Positions 1-9,823 are shown, numbered from the stretch's first letter. The stretch is 64,000 nt of DNA from Pseudomonas sp. LS.1a (GCF_022533585.1 NZ_CP092827.1:559001-623000); one strand, 5' to 3'. The notes: generated from the sequence alone by a model not told the origin. Translations and numbers: made by a program.

Positions 1-77
1 ACAAGGCCGCCGAACCGAGCAAGGGCAGTGGCATTACCGAAAGCTTCCTGGCCGCCAACGGCTTCTTGAAATCCTGA
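1..77 (+). CDS. ribE: Riboflavin synthase alpha subunit, C-terminal end (partial)
   Basis: The window opens inside a gene whose last 24 codons are readable and end at a TGA at 75-77. The tail reads ...SGITESFLAANGFLKS. Riboflavin synthase is the gene usually found directly before ribBA-ribH-nusB in Pseudomonas, so I infer the lumazine-to-riboflavin enzyme. The visible tail is species-variable and carries no catalytic motif. The identification therefore rests on gene order rather than on the residues. Confidence 0.6.
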   Translation, partial: KAAEPSKGSGITESFLAANGFLKS

Positions 78-95
78 TTGAGAAGGGGGTGCCGC

Positions 96-1187
96 GTGGC
101 GCTCAACAGCATCGAAGAACTGGTCGAAGACATTCGCCAGGGCAAAATGGTCATCCTCATGGATGACGAAGACCGCGAAAACGAAGGCGACATCATCATG
201 GCAGCCGAGTGCTGCCTGCCCGAGCACATCAACTTCATGGCCAAGCATGCCCGTGGCCTGATCTGCATGCCGATGACCCGCGAGCGTTGCGAAACGCTGA
301 AGTTGCCGCTGATGGCGCCGCGCAACGGCTCGGGCTTCGGTACCAAGTTCACCGTGTCGATCGAAGCCGCCGAAGGTGTCACTACCGGCATCTCCGCCGC
401 TGACCGCGCGCGCACCGTGCAGGCGGCCGCCGCCAAGGATGCCAAGGCCGAAGACATCGTCAGCCCTGGCCACATCTTCCCGCTGATGGCCCAGCCTGGC
501 GGTACCCTGGCCCGTGCCGGCCACACCGAAGCCGCCTGCGACCTGGCGCGCATGGCCGGGTTCGAGCCGAGCGGCGTGATCTGCGAAGTGATGAACGACG
601 ACGGCACCATGTCGCGCCGTGCCGAGCTGGAAGTGTTCGCCGCCGAGCACGGCCTGAAGATCGGCACCATCGCCGACCTGATCCACTACCGCATGATCCA
701 CGAGCGCACCGTGCAGCGCGTCTCCGAGCAACCGGTGGAGAGCGAGCTGGGCGAGTTCAACCTGGTCACCTACCGCGACGCGGTGGAAGGCGACGTGCAC
801 ATGGCCCTGACCCTGGGCAAGATCTGCGCCGAAGAGCCGACCCTGGTGCGCGTGCACAACATGGACCCGCTGCGCGACCTGCTGCTGGTCAAGCAACCGG
901 GCCGCTGGAGCCTGCGCGCGGCCATGGCCGCCGTGGCCGAGGCCGGCAGCGGCGTGGTATTGCTGCTGGGCCACCCGCTGGACGGCGACGTGCTGCTGGC
1001 GCACATCCGCGAAAGCGCCGGCGATGCACCGGCCAAGGCACCGACCACCTACAGCACCGTGGGTGCCGGTTCGCAGATCCTGCGTGACCTCGGCGTGCGC
1101 AAGATGCGCCTGATGAGTTCGCCGATGAAGTTCAACGCGATATCCGGATTCGATCTGGAAGTTGTAGAATACGTGCCCTCCGAGTGA
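96..1187 (+). CDS. ribBA: RibBA: DHBP synthase with a degenerate GTP cyclohydrolase II domain
   Basis: Makes 3,4-dihydroxy-2-butanone 4-phosphate from ribulose 5-phosphate for riboflavin synthesis. I chose the GTG at 96 because AGAAGGGGG lies just before it; an upstream in-frame TTG at 78 has no such site. Residues 1-200 hold the DHBP synthase domain: DDEDRENEGD at about 23-32, then GTKFTVSIEA, PGHIFPL and RAGHTEAACDLA. Residues about 205-363 have the GTP cyclohydrolase II fold region but no Cys-rich zinc motif (RVHNMDPLRDLLLV stands where the family has a GDxxxSxRCDC stretch). That half is therefore probably not catalytic. It lies 18 bases after the preceding gene and 92 bases before ribH, likely in one operon. 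Confidence 0.93.
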   Translation: MALNSIEELVEDIRQGKMVILMDDEDRENEGDIIMAAECCLPEHINFMAKHARGLICMPMTRERCETLKLPLMAPRNGSGFGTKFTVSIEAAEGVTTGISAADRARTVQAAAAKDAKAEDIVSPGHIFPLMAQPGGTLARAGHTEAACDLARMAGFEPSGVICEVMNDDGTMSRRAELEVFAAEHGLKIGTIADLIHYRMIHERTVQRVSEQPVESELGEFNLVTYRDAVEGDVHMALTLGKICAEEPTLVRVHNMDPLRDLLLVKQPGRWSLRAAMAAVAEAGSGVVLLLGHPLDGDVLLAHIRESAGDAPAKAPTTYSTVGAGSQILRDLGVRKMRLMSSPMKFNAISGFDLEVVEYVPSE

Positions 1188-1279
1188 CTTGAGGCGGCAG
1201 TGACGCCCTCCAGCTCGAGTCCATACCCCTGTCGAGGCCGCCAGCATGCGGCCTCGCTCTTGAAGATGAGAATATCGGA

Positions 1280-1756
1280 ATGACCCTGAAGACCATCGAA
1301 GGTACCTTCATCGCCCCCAAAGGTCGCTATGCTTTGGTGGTTGGCCGCTTCAACAGCTTCGTCGTCGAAAGCCTGGTAAGCGGTGCCGTTGATGCCCTGG
1401 TACGCCACGGTGTCAGCGAAAGCGACATCACCATCATCCGTGCCCCGGGTGCATTCGAAATCCCGCTGGTGGCACAGAAGGTCGCCCAGCAAGGCGCCTA
1501 CGACGCGATCATCGCCCTGGGCGCGGTGATTCGTGGCGGTACCCCGCACTTCGAATACGTGGCGGGCGAATGCACCAAGGGCCTGGCCCAGGTGTCCATG
1601 GAGTTCGGTGTTCCGGTGGCCTTCGGCGTACTGACCGTCGACTCCATCGAGCAAGCCATCGAGCGTTCCGGCACCAAGGCCGGCAACAAAGGTGCTGAAG
1701 CTGCCCTGTCCGCTCTGGAAATGGTCAGCCTGCTGGCGCAGTTGGAGGCCAAGTGA
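1280..1756 (+). CDS. ribH: 6,7-dimethyl-8-ribityllumazine synthase
   Basis: Condenses 3,4-dihydroxy-2-butanone 4-phosphate with the ribityl-aminouracil to give lumazine, the substrate of riboflavin synthase. The 158-residue length is typical. The family signatures are all visible: [14 protein letters not shown] near residue 20, [12 protein letters not shown] near 55, and [17 protein letters not shown] near 82, which holds the catalytic His. It follows ribBA, and its stop overlaps the GTG start of nusB by four bases, which suggests translational coupling. Confidence 0.97.
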   Translation: MTLKTIEGTFIAPKGRYALVVGRFNSFVVESLVSGAVDALVRHGVSESDITIIRAPGAFEIPLVAQKVAQQGAYDAIIALGAVIRGGTPHFEYVAGECTKGLAQVSMEFGVPVAFGVLTVDSIEQAIERSGTKAGNKGAEAALSALEMVSLLAQLEAK

Positions 1757-2253
1757 TTAGCGACGAAAGCGATCGTTTCAACCCGCGCGATCCAAAACCT
1801 GCGGATGCCGGCAAGCCCTCGAAGAGCGCCAAGCGCCGCGAAGCCCGCAAGCTCGCGACCCAGGCGCTGTACCAGTGGCACATGGCGCAGCATTCGCTGA
1901 ACGAGATCGAAGCGCAGTTCCGGGTCGATAACGATTTCTCCGATGTCGACGGCGCTTATTTCCGCGAGATCCTGCACGGGGTCCCGGCGATCAAGAGCGA
2001 AATCGACAGCGCCCTGAAGCCATGCCTGGACCTGGCACTGGAAGAGCTCGACCCGGTCGAGCTGGCCGTGCTGCGTCTGTCCACCTGGGAGTTCATCAAG
2101 CGCGTCGACGTACCGTACCGCGTGGTGATCAACGAAGGTGTCGAGCTGGCCAAGGTCTTCGGTGCCACCGACGGCCACAAGTTCGTCAACGGCGTACTGG
2201 ACAAGCTGGCCCCGAACCTGCGCGAAGCAGAAGTCAAGGCGAACAAGCGCTGA
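1753..2253 (+). CDS. nusB: Transcription antitermination factor NusB
   Basis: NusB binds boxA RNA together with NusE/S10 in ribosomal RNA antitermination. The protein has 166 residues and starts at a GTG inside the ribH stop (GTGA overlap). The N-terminus (about 1-25) is acidic and then basic, with no conserved features. The all-helical core begins at [18 protein letters not shown]. The C-terminal motif [14 protein letters not shown]...[10 protein letters not shown] is characteristic. The ribH-nusB-thiL-pgpA order is widespread in gammaproteobacteria. Confidence 0.96.
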   Translation: MISDESDRFNPRDPKPADAGKPSKSAKRREARKLATQALYQWHMAQHSLNEIEAQFRVDNDFSDVDGAYFREILHGVPAIKSEIDSALKPCLDLALEELDPVELAVLRLSTWEFIKRVDVPYRVVINEGVELAKVFGATDGHKFVNGVLDKLAPNLREAEVKANKR

Positions 2254-2271
2254 TCCTGGCGCTTGCGGACC

Positions 2272-3240
2272 ATGGGTGAGTTCGAGCTGATCAGCCATTA
2301 CTTCGCCGCCGCGCCTTGTGCGCAGGGCGGTGAAGGTGTGGCCCTGGGCATCGGCGACGACTGCGCCCTGCTGAGCCTTCCCGCCGGCGAGCAACTGGCG
2401 GTGTCTACTGACACCCTGGTCGCCGGGGTGCATTTTCCGGCTGTGTGCGACCCGTGGTTGCTCGGCCAGCGCTCGCTGGCCGTGGCGGCCAGCGACCTGG
2501 CGGCCATGGGCGCTACCCCCATCGGTTTCACCCTTGCCCTGACCTTGCCCGAGGTCAGCGCCGACTGGCTGCAAGCCTACGCCAGCGGCCTGAACCGCAT
2601 GGCCGGCCATTGCCAACTGAGCCTGATCGGTGGCGACACCACCCGTGGCCCCCTGAGCATCACCATGACCGTATTCGGCCGGGTGCCGGCGGGGCAGGCG
2701 TTGCGCCGTGACGGCGCTCGCCCGGGCGACCTGCTGTGCGTGGGGGGGGAGCTGGGTAACGCATCAGGGGCCTTGCCGCTGGTACTGGGCCAGCGCCAGG
2801 CCGATGCCGCGCTGGCGCAACCGTTGCTCGACCATTACTGGTCGCCGTCGCCGCAGTTCGCCCTGGGCCAGCTGCTGCGCGGGCGTGCCACCTCGGCACT
2901 GGATATTTCCGACGGCCTGCTGGCCGACTGCGGGCATATCGCCAAGGCCTCCCGCGTGGCGCTCGAGGTGAACCTGGAGCAGGTGCCGGTGTCATCCGCC
3001 TTGCAGGGTTTCCTCGGCGCCGAGGCGGCCGTACAGGCGGCGCTGACCGGTGGCGACGACTATGTGCTGGCGTTCACCTTGCCGCCAGGCGAGCTTTCAT
3101 CCCTGCAGGCACAAGGCCTGGCGGCATTCCACGTCATCGGGCGGGTGCTCGAAGGGCAGGGGGTCAGCCTGCGCGACCGGCAGGGTCAGGACATCACCCC
3201 GCGGCAACGCGGCTATCAACATTTTAGGGAGACACCGTGA
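2272..3240 (+). CDS. thiL: Thiamine-monophosphate kinase
   Basis: Phosphorylates thiamine monophosphate to the active cofactor thiamine pyrophosphate. The ATG at 2272 was chosen because the protein then begins MGEFELI, as in relatives; a TTG nine bases upstream is less likely. 322 residues. The AIR-synthase-like fold motifs appear in order: GIGDDCALL, DTLVAGVHF, SLAVAASDLAAMGA, GGDTTRGP, LDISDGLLADCGH and GGDDYVLAFT. The stop overlaps the GTG start of pgpA by four bases. Confidence 0.96.
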   Translation: MGEFELISHYFAAAPCAQGGEGVALGIGDDCALLSLPAGEQLAVSTDTLVAGVHFPAVCDPWLLGQRSLAVAASDLAAMGATPIGFTLALTLPEVSADWLQAYASGLNRMAGHCQLSLIGGDTTRGPLSITMTVFGRVPAGQALRRDGARPGDLLCVGGELGNASGALPLVLGQRQADAALAQPLLDHYWSPSPQFALGQLLRGRATSALDISDGLLADCGHIAKASRVALEVNLEQVPVSSALQGFLGAEAAVQAALTGGDDYVLAFTLPPGELSSLQAQGLAAFHVIGRVLEGQGVSLRDRQGQDITPRQRGYQHFRETP

Positions 3241-3740
3241 CCGATCACCCCAACCAGGTGCCTGCGGAGTTCGTTCCGCCTTCGGTCTGGCGCAACCCGT
3301 GGCACTTCATCGCCTTCGGCTTCGGCTCCGGTACCTTGCCCAAGGCGCCGGGCACCTGGGGCTCGCTGGTGGCCATACCGTTCATCCCGCTGTGGCAGAT
3401 GCTGCCCGACTGGGGCTACTGGCTGTTGCTGGGCGTGAGCATGCTGTTCGGCTTCTGGCTCTGTGGCAAGGTCGCCAATGATTTGCGCGTGCATGACCAC
3501 GAAGGCATTGTCTGGGACGAGATCGTCGGCATGTGGATAACCCTCTGGCTGGTGCCGGAAGGCTGGCAATGGCTGCTGGCGGGGTTCCTGATGTTCCGCT
3601 TCTTCGACATCCTCAAACCGTGGCCGATCCGCTGGGTCGACCGCCATGTGCATGGGGGCGTCGGGATCATGCTCGACGATATCCTGGCCGGCGTGTTTGC
3701 CTGGTTGGGCATGCAGGTTCTGGTGTGGGCGGTTGCCTGA
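3237..3740 (+). CDS. pgpA: Phosphatidylglycerophosphatase A
   Basis: Inner-membrane phosphatase that removes the phosphate from phosphatidylglycerophosphate to give phosphatidylglycerol. 167 residues with a GTG start overlapping thiL. Conserved parts are GSGTLPKAPGTWGSL (about 29-43), HDHEGIVWDEIVGMW (about 85-99, acidic catalytic region) and FRFFDILKPWPI. Hydrophobic segments lie between these motifs. It closes the ribBA-to-pgpA run of same-strand genes with tiny gaps. Confidence 0.95.
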   Translation: MTDHPNQVPAEFVPPSVWRNPWHFIAFGFGSGTLPKAPGTWGSLVAIPFIPLWQMLPDWGYWLLLGVSMLFGFWLCGKVANDLRVHDHEGIVWDEIVGMWITLWLVPEGWQWLLAGFLMFRFFDILKPWPIRWVDRHVHGGVGIMLDDILAGVFAWLGMQVLVWAVA

Positions 3741-3756
3741 TACAGGGAGTGCGTAA

Positions 3757-4500
3757 ATGGCCATGAGGGCGATGCTGCTGGCAATGCTGCTGAGCCTTGC
3801 CCCGTGGGCGGCGGCTGCCGAGGGTGTGCCGAAGCAGATCCATCTGGTCAGCGAGGAGTGGCTCGACTACACCAACGCCGACGGGACCGGGGTGGCCTGG
3901 GACGTGCTGCGCAAGGTGTTCGAGCCGGCCGGGGTCAAGGTGGTGATCCAGAGCGCGCCCTACAGCCGTGCCATCGGACTGGTGAAGCGTGGCGAGGCTG
4001 ATGCCTGGGTAGGCTCGTACAAGGAAGAGAACGACGACAACCTGTACCCGCGCTGGCACTTCGACATGGACCATATCTACGCCCTGGGGCTGGCCAGCAA
4101 GCCCGTGCCTACCCTGGAGAGCGTGGGCAAGTACCGCCTGGCCTGGGTGCGTGGCTACGACTACGGCAGCTACCTGCCGAACGTGCACGAGTTCCGTGAA
4201 GTCCAGCGTCGTGAGGGCATCTTGCCGATGCTCGAGCATGACCGTGTGGACTTCTACATCGACGCCCTGACCGAGGTCGACTACGTGCTCGGCCAGACCT
4301 CCCAACCCGAGCGCTTCCGCCGCACCCACGTAGCCGACCTGCCGCTGTACCTGGCCTTTGCCCGCAACGACCAGGCCCGGGCCCTGCGCGACCTGTTCGA
4401 CAAGCGCATGGCCGAACTGGTGCGCAGTGGCGAGCTGAAGGCGATTTTCCAGCGCTGGCAGCAGCCTTATCCGTTCAGTCCGGACAGCAAGCCGCATTGA
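3757..4500 (+). CDS. Periplasmic solute-binding protein, family 3-like
   Basis: A secreted 247-residue protein with a cleavable signal (hydrophobic stretch at about 5-20, then AAAEG). The body resembles the bacterial extracellular solute-binding type 3 domain: WDVLRKVFEPAGVKV, then RGEADAWVG, and a C-terminal helix with LKAIFQRWQ. No transporter genes lie next to it, so the ligand is unknown. Orphan proteins of this family in Pseudomonas are often annotated as amino-acid binding. AGGGAG eight bases before the ATG supports the start; a second ATG lies six bases further in. Confidence 0.8.
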   Translation: MAMRAMLLAMLLSLAPWAAAAEGVPKQIHLVSEEWLDYTNADGTGVAWDVLRKVFEPAGVKVVIQSAPYSRAIGLVKRGEADAWVGSYKEENDDNLYPRWHFDMDHIYALGLASKPVPTLESVGKYRLAWVRGYDYGSYLPNVHEFREVQRREGILPMLEHDRVDFYIDALTEVDYVLGQTSQPERFRRTHVADLPLYLAFARNDQARALRDLFDKRMAELVRSGELKAIFQRWQQPYPFSPDSKPH

Positions 4501-4657
4501 ACAACCCGTTTCATGGGCTCCCACAGGATTGAGTACAGACCTCTGCTAAGCATCGAACTTTTCGATCTTAAGCCACGGTATTCAGCCAGCCCACATCCCC
4601 CAGCCTGCTGATACAATCGGCCCACGAGAAATTTTCAACTTATTCCAGGAGCACAAC

Positions 4658-5275
4658 GTGCCCGTCGTCTTTGTTGCCGCCTCTAAACTCCCGACTCCCT
4701 TCGCGACCTTCACCATGCATGGCTTCCTTGACGAAGCCACTGGCCGTGAGCATGTGGTGCTCAGCCTGGGTGACATCGCGGACGGCCAGCCGGTGCTGGG
4801 GCGCCTGCACTCCGAGTGCCTGACCGGCGATGCCCTGTTCAGCCAGCGCTGCGACTGCGGCTCGCAGTTGGAAGCCGCGCTGCAAGCCATCGCCCGTGAA
4901 GGCCGTGGCGTGCTGCTGTACCTGCGCCAGGAAGGCCGTGGCATCGGCCTGCTGAACAAGATTCGCGCCTACGAGTTGCAGGATGGTGGCGCCGACACTG
5001 TCGAGGCCAACGAGCGCCTGGGCTTCGCCGCCGATCAGCGCGACTACGCCATGTGCCTGCCGATGCTGGAGCACCTGGGCGTGAAGTCGCTGCGCCTGAT
5101 GACCAACAACCCGCGCAAGGTCAAAGCCCTGACCGACATGAACATCGTTGTCGCCGAGCGCGTACCGCTGCACACCGGGCACAACCCGCACAACCGCTAC
5201 TACCTGGCGACCAAGGCCGGCAAGCTGGGTCACATGCTGGGTAACGAGCACCAGGGCGAGGTGCCCCAGGCGTGA
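4658..5275 (+). CDS. ribA: GTP cyclohydrolase II
   Basis: Opens the imidazole ring of GTP in the first committed step of riboflavin synthesis. 205 residues with a GTG start preceded by CCAGGAG. The zinc-binding cysteines are present ([20 protein letters not shown], about 49-68). [13 protein letters not shown] and LTNNPRKV, typical of the active enzyme, are also there. This contrasts with the RibBA domain upstream, so this gene is the likely source of GTP cyclohydrolase II activity. Its stop overlaps the next start (GTGA). Confidence 0.96.
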   Translation: MPVVFVAASKLPTPFATFTMHGFLDEATGREHVVLSLGDIADGQPVLGRLHSECLTGDALFSQRCDCGSQLEAALQAIAREGRGVLLYLRQEGRGIGLLNKIRAYELQDGGADTVEANERLGFAADQRDYAMCLPMLEHLGVKSLRLMTNNPRKVKALTDMNIVVAERVPLHTGHNPHNRYYLATKAGKLGHMLGNEHQGEVPQA

Positions 5276-5691
5276 CCCGCGCCGAGGTCAAGCGGCGCCT
5301 GGCGCTGGCCTGGTGGCAGTACCTGGCGGTGGGCCTGGTGCCGCTGCCGGTGATGGCCTGGGCCTTCGGTGGCGGTGATGCGCTGGCCTCGGTGCTGGCC
5401 ATGCCACTGTTCATTGCCGGCGCGGCGACCATGTTCCTTAGCTTGCCGCGCTTCGGTGCCTACAAGCACGCCCTCATTGCCACCTCCAAGGTGCTCGGCA
5501 CTGGCGAAGAGCCAGCCGCCTGGATCGAACTGGCGCGGGTGCGGCGCCTGGCCATGCTGTATGCCTGCTTCCCGGCCTGGGTCGCCGCCCTGTCGGTGCT
5601 GGTCGGCCTGGAGGTGGTGCCGCAGATCCTGCTGGCGTTGTCCTCCGTGGTGGTGCTGTACCTCTATCGCATTCCCCGCCAGCTCGGCTGA
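5272..5691 (+). CDS. Small membrane protein of unknown function
   Basis: 139 residues with about four hydrophobic segments: roughly residues 16-32, 38-56, 92-110 and 114-131. I recognise no domain. The GTG start lies inside the ribA stop codon, and its stop TGA shares its A with the ATG of the next gene, so the three genes should be translated together. Whether this reflects function (for example transport linked to the BtuF-like protein) or only co-expression cannot be told from the sequence. Confidence 0.75.
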   Translation: MTRAEVKRRLALAWWQYLAVGLVPLPVMAWAFGGGDALASVLAMPLFIAGAATMFLSLPRFGAYKHALIATSKVLGTGEEPAAWIELARVRRLAMLYACFPAWVAALSVLVGLEVVPQILLALSSVVVLYLYRIPRQLG

Positions 5692-6503
5692 TGCGCCTGC
5701 TGCCCGGCCTGCTGGCGCTGTTCGCCTGCTCCGCACTGGCTGGCGAACCCCTGCGTGTGGTCAGCCTGGCCCCGTCGATGAGCGAGATCATGCTCGAACT
5801 GCAGGCCGATGATCTGCTGGTAGGTGTGCTCGACGGTGGCGAACGGCCGACGGCGCTGCGCGGGCTGCCCTCGGTGGGGCGCCAGGGGCAGCTGGACCTG
5901 GAGCGCCTGCTCAGCCTGCGCCCCGACCTGTTGCTGCTGTGGCCGGGCAGCGTGCCACCGGCCCAACGCGACCAGCTCAAGCGCCTGGGCATCGCCACCT
6001 TCAGCGCCGAACCCCATGATATCGACCAGCTGATCGAGCAGATCGAAGCCATCGCCGGGCGTATCGGCCGTGCCGACCAAGGCCATCGGTATGCCCAGGC
6101 CCTGCGTGACCGGCTGCGGCAGCTGCGCCAGCAGTATCGACGTGACGAGCCTTTGCAGGTGTTCTACCAGGTATGGGATCGACCGCTGTATACGCTCGGT
6201 GGCCGGCAGGTGGTCAGCGATGCCCTGGCCGTGTGCGGGGCGCGTAACGTCTTCGCCGATCTCACCCAGCCGGCGCCGCAGGTCAATGTGGAATCTGTGC
6301 TGCTGCGCAACCCGCAGGTCATTCTGGCGGGTGATGAAGCGCAGCTGGCGAGCTGGAAGGCCTGGCCGCAATTGCGTGCGGTTGCCGATGATCGTTTGCT
6401 GGTGGTACCCGACAAAGGCCTGGAGCGGCCCAGTGGGCAGATGATCGAAGCTACGGCGCGCTTGTGTGCGCTGCTCGAGGCTAAAGCGCCAACGTCCAAG
6501 TGA
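5691..6503 (+). CDS. BtuF-like cobalamin-type periplasmic binding protein
   Basis: 270 residues with a signal peptide (about 1-17, ending LAGEP). It then has a helical-backbone metal/cobalamin-binding fold: VVSLAPSMSEIMLEL, GVLDGG, LPSVGRQGQLDLERLLSLRPDLLL and, in the second lobe, YQVWDRPLYTLGG and QVNVESVLLRNPQVIL. This pattern matches the periplasmic component of B12 uptake (BtuF). The window also holds a B12-dependent ethanolamine lyase, though 20 kb away. No BtuC or BtuD gene is adjacent. It starts one base into the preceding stop. Confidence 0.8.
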   Translation: MRLLPGLLALFACSALAGEPLRVVSLAPSMSEIMLELQADDLLVGVLDGGERPTALRGLPSVGRQGQLDLERLLSLRPDLLLLWPGSVPPAQRDQLKRLGIATFSAEPHDIDQLIEQIEAIAGRIGRADQGHRYAQALRDRLRQLRQQYRRDEPLQVFYQVWDRPLYTLGGRQVVSDALAVCGARNVFADLTQPAPQVNVESVLLRNPQVILAGDEAQLASWKAWPQLRAVADDRLLVVPDKGLERPSGQMIEATARLCALLEAKAPTSK

Positions 6504-6507
6504 GCTT

Positions 6508-6620
6508 TTGCGAGGGCTGCGCCCTCGATCGCGACACAAGGCCGCTCCCACATGGAATGGGTCGCACCTCACTTTGTGGGAGCGGCCTTGTGTCGTGAAA
6601 GGGGCGCAAGGCGTCCCCAG
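6508..6620. repeat. REP pair (ggccgctcccac class)
   Basis: Two inverted REPs fill the gap between the convergent btuF-like gene and dxs. Their arms read cgacacaaggccgctcccac and its reverse complement, flanked by a small GC hairpin (gagggctgcgccctc). They may act as the shared 3' structure of both transcripts. Confidence 0.88.
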
Positions 6621-6623
6621 GGA

Positions 6624-8519
6624 TTACAACCCGAGCCTGGCCATCCGAGCCTTCACCGAAGCCTCGATCCCGGCCGCATCCAGCCCACACTCAGCCAGCA
6701 TCTGCGCAGGTTTGGCGTGCTCGACATAGATGTCCGGCAACCCCAGATGCAGCAGCGGTTTCACGATCGCCTGGCTGGCCAGGAACTCACCAACAGCCGC
6801 ACCGGCACCGCCCATGATGGCGTTCTCTTCGATGGTCACCAGTAGCTCATGGCTTGCGGCCAGCTCCAGCACCAGTGCCTCGTCCAGCGGTTTGACGAAA
6901 CGCATGTCGACCACGGTAGCGTTGATCTGCTCAGCTACCTGCATGGCCTCGGCCAGTTGCACGCCGAACACCAGCAAGGCGACTTTCTCGCCCTGGCGAC
7001 GGACCACGCCCTTGCCGATTTCCAGCGGCTGCAGGTCACCGCTGATCGGCGCGTTCGGGCCGGTGCCACGTGGGTAGCGCACAGCCGCCGGGCCGTTGTA
7101 CAGGTGGCCGGTGCTGAGCATCTTGCGCAGCTCGTTTTCGTCGCTTGGGGTCATCACCAGCATGCCCGGGATGCAGCGCAGGTACGACAGGTCGTAGCTG
7201 CCCGCGTGGGTCGGGCCGTCTTCGCCGACCAGGCCGGCGCGGTCGATGGCGAACAGCACGTCGAGGTTCTGTACTGCCACGTCGTGGATCAGCTGGTCGT
7301 AGGCGCGCTGCAGGAAGGTGGAGTAGATCGCCACCACCGGCTTGCTACCCTCGCAGGCCATGCCGGCCGCCAGGGTCACGGCATGCTGCTCGGCGATGGC
7401 CACGTCGAAGTAACGCTCCGGGTAGCGCTCGCTGAAATCGACCAGGTCGGAGCCTTCCTTCATTGCCGGGGTAATGCCCACCAGGCGGTTGTCGGCGGCG
7501 GCCATGTCGCACAGCCACTGGCCGAACACCGCAGAGTATTTCGGGCCGCTGGCTTTCTTCGGTGCGGCGGGCTTGTCGGCCGGCTCCAGCTTGGTGATGG
7601 CGTGGTAGCCGATCGGGTCGAGCTCGGCCGGGGCGAAGCCCTTGCCCTTCTTGGTCACCACGTGCAGGAACTGCGGGCCCTTGAGGTCACGCATGTTGCG
7701 CAGGGTGGCGATCATGGTCGGCAGGTCGTGGCCGTCGATCGGGCCAATGTAGTTCCAGCCCAGTTCTTCGAACAGGGTGCCCGGCACCAGCATGCCTTTG
7801 GCGTACTCTTCGGTGCGGCGGGCGATTTCCCAGGCGCCCGGCAGGCGCGACAGCACTTTCTTGCTGCCTTCGCGCATGCTCGCGTAGGTGCGGCTGGAGA
7901 GGATCTTGGCCAGGTAGTTGGACAGGCCACCGACATTGCGCGAAATCGACATGTCGTTGTCGTTGAGGATCACCAGCATGTCGGCGTTGACTTCCTGGGC
8001 GTGGTTCAACGCCTCGAAGGCCATGCCGGCGGTCAGTGCGCCGTCGCCGATCACCGCGATCGACTTGCGAGCGCTGTTCTGCAGGCGGGCGGCAATGGCC
8101 ATGCCCAGCGCGGCGCTGATCGATGTGCTGGAGTGGCCGACGCCGAAGGTGTCGTACTCGCTCTCGCTGCGGCGCGGGAAGGCGGCGATGCCGTCCTTCT
8201 GGCGCAGGCTGAGCATGCGGTTACGGCGCCCGGTGAGGATCTTGTGCGGGTAGGCCTGGTGACCCACGTCCCACACCAGCCGGTCGTCGGGGGTGTCGAA
8301 GACGTAGTGCAGGGCGATGGTCAGCTCGATGACGCCCAGGCCGGCACCAAAATGCCCACCGGTCTGACCCACGGTGTAGAGCAGTTCCTGGCGCAGTTCG
8401 TCGGCCAGGGTCTCCAGGTCGGCTTCGGCCAGCCGGCGCAGGCCGGCAGGCGTGTCAGCGCGGTCGAGCAACGGCGTGACCGGGCGTTCGCGGGGGATCT
8501 CTTGAAACGTCGTGGGCAT
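6624..8519 (-). CDS. dxs: 1-deoxy-D-xylulose-5-phosphate synthase
   Basis: Thiamine-dependent condensation of pyruvate and glyceraldehyde 3-phosphate, the entry step of the MEP isoprenoid pathway. The ATG ending at 8519 gives [13 protein letters not shown] and 631 residues; codons further upstream run into REP sequence. The TPP motif [18 protein letters not shown]...NDNDMSIS and the transketolase central motif [15 protein letters not shown] are intact. It is followed downstream only by REPs. ispA, the next pathway gene, lies just upstream on the same strand. Confidence 0.98.
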   Translation of the reverse strand: MPTTFQEIPRERPVTPLLDRADTPAGLRRLAEADLETLADELRQELLYTVGQTGGHFGAGLGVIELTIALHYVFDTPDDRLVWDVGHQAYPHKILTGRRNRMLSLRQKDGIAAFPRRSESEYDTFGVGHSSTSISAALGMAIAARLQNSARKSIAVIGDGALTAGMAFEALNHAQEVNADMLVILNDNDMSISRNVGGLSNYLAKILSSRTYASMREGSKKVLSRLPGAWEIARRTEEYAKGMLVPGTLFEELGWNYIGPIDGHDLPTMIATLRNMRDLKGPQFLHVVTKKGKGFAPAELDPIGYHAITKLEPADKPAAPKKASGPKYSAVFGQWLCDMAAADNRLVGITPAMKEGSDLVDFSERYPERYFDVAIAEQHAVTLAAGMACEGSKPVVAIYSTFLQRAYDQLIHDVAVQNLDVLFAIDRAGLVGEDGPTHAGSYDLSYLRCIPGMLVMTPSDENELRKMLSTGHLYNGPAAVRYPRGTGPNAPISGDLQPLEIGKGVVRRQGEKVALLVFGVQLAEAMQVAEQINATVVDMRFVKPLDEALVLELAASHELLVTIEENAIMGGAGAAVGEFLASQAIVKPLLHLGLPDIYVEHAKPAQMLAECGLDAAGIEASVKARMARLGL

Positions 8520-8604
8520 CAGGCGAGTCGTTATAGGTGTGTGAAGAGGCGGCAGTTTACCCCATTGTAGGAAATACTGCCCATTCAACCACGGGTTACG
8601 CGGC

Positions 8605-8682
8605 CCCTGTGGGAGCGGGTTTACCCGCGAATGCGGCGGTAAACTCAACATCGCATTCGCGGGTAAACCCGCTCCTACAGGG
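8605..8682. repeat. REP pair (cgcgggtaaacccgctcc class)
   Basis: Inverted pair gtgggagcgggtttacccgcg and its complement between ispA and dxs. One arm has a single change (gctcctacag). If the two genes form one transcript, this lies inside the operon. Confidence 0.88.
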
Positions 8683-8696
8683 ATTGGTGTCGTTGC

Positions 8697-9584
8697 TTAA
8701 TTGCGGCGTTCGACGATGTAGCGTGCCAGTGCCCGCAGCGGCTCGGCCTTGTCGCCGAACCCACTCAGTGCGACCAGCGCCTGGTCGCGCAGTTCGATTG
8801 CATAGGCCTTGGCCGCTTCCAGGCCCAGCAGCGCCGGGTAGGTCGGTTTGTCACGGGCGATATCAGCCCCCTGGCGTTTGCCCAGGGTGGCGGTGTCGCT
8901 TTCCACATCAAGGATGTCGTCCTGCACCTGAAACGCCAGGCCGATGGCTTGCGCGTAGGTCTGCAGGGCATCCAGTTGCGCCTGTTCGGCGCGGGCGCTG
9001 GCCAGGGCACCGAGGCGCACGCTGGCTTCGATCAGCGCACCGGTCTTGTGCCGGTGCATGAACTCCAGCGCCTGCTGGTCCAGCTTCAGGCCCACCGAGC
9101 CCAGGTCGATGGCCTGGCCACCGACCATGCCTGCCGGGCCGGCCGCCTTGGCCAGGGCCTGGACCATGGCCAGGCGAATGCTGTCGGCCTGCGGGCTCAG
9201 GCGCGGGTCGAGCAGGGCGCTGAAGGCCAGGCTCTGCAAACCGTCGCCGGCGAGGATCGCGCAGGCTTCGTCGAAGGCTTTGTGGGTGGTCGGCTGGCCG
9301 CGGCGCAGGTCGTCGTCGTCCATGGCCGGCAGGTCGTCATGCACCAGCGAGTAGGCGTGGATCAGTTCCACCGCACAGGCTGCGCCGTTGGCCTGTTCGG
9401 CCGGGGCGCCCAAGGCTTCGCAGGCCGCGTAGGCCAGCAGCGGGCGGACGCGTTTGCCACCGTTCATCACGCTGTAGCGCATGGCGGCGTAAAGGCGTTC
9501 GAGTTCCTTGGTCGGGGCGACGAACAACGGTTCGAGGGCGGCGTCGACCCGTGCCTGGCAGCTGGCCTGGTAGGTGCCGATCAT
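8697..9584 (-). CDS. ispA: Farnesyl diphosphate synthase
   Basis: Short-chain prenyltransferase making geranyl and farnesyl diphosphate. 295 residues. Start chosen at the ATG giving MIGTYQAS, which overlaps the xseB stop by four bases. The first aspartate-rich motif, [14 protein letters not shown], and the second, DDILDVESD, are both complete. GGKRVRPLL, which binds the allylic/homoallylic substrates, is also present. The order xseB-ispA-dxs is standard for gammaproteobacteria. Confidence 0.97.
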   Translation of the reverse strand: MIGTYQASCQARVDAALEPLFVAPTKELERLYAAMRYSVMNGGKRVRPLLAYAACEALGAPAEQANGAACAVELIHAYSLVHDDLPAMDDDDLRRGQPTTHKAFDEACAILAGDGLQSLAFSALLDPRLSPQADSIRLAMVQALAKAAGPAGMVGGQAIDLGSVGLKLDQQALEFMHRHKTGALIEASVRLGALASARAEQAQLDALQTYAQAIGLAFQVQDDILDVESDTATLGKRQGADIARDKPTYPALLGLEAAKAYAIELRDQALVALSGFGDKAEPLRALARYIVERRN

Positions 9585-9823
9585 GCTTCCGGCTCCGCGT
9601 CGAAGGGCTGGGCAGCCAGTTCGCCATCGCGTTCCAGCAGGATCTGCACCTTCTGTTCGGCCTGGGCCAGGGCGCCCTGGCAATCACGGGTCAGGGCGAT
9701 GCCTTGCTCGAAGGCGGCCAGCGACTCTTCCAGCGACAATTCGCCGTTCTCCAGGCGCTCGACCAGTGCTTGCAGGTCTGCGAGGGATTGCTCGAAATCG
9801 AGGGAGGCTTTTTTGCGGGCCAT
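9581..9823 (-). CDS. xseB: Exodeoxyribonuclease VII small subunit
   Basis: 80-residue helical subunit of exonuclease VII. The signature [18 protein letters not shown] followed by [14 protein letters not shown] is exact for the family. It is the first gene of the xseB-ispA-dxs set and overlaps ispA by four bases. The large subunit is not in the window. Confidence 0.95.
   Translation of the reverse strand: MARKKASLDFEQSLADLQALVERLENGELSLEESLAAFEQGIALTRDCQGALAQAEQKVQILLERDGELAAQPFDAEPEA

Noticed and set aside
6849..8570. Long plus-strand frame opposite dxs
   Set aside because: Composition of a shadow frame with no motif; dxs is complete on the other strand.
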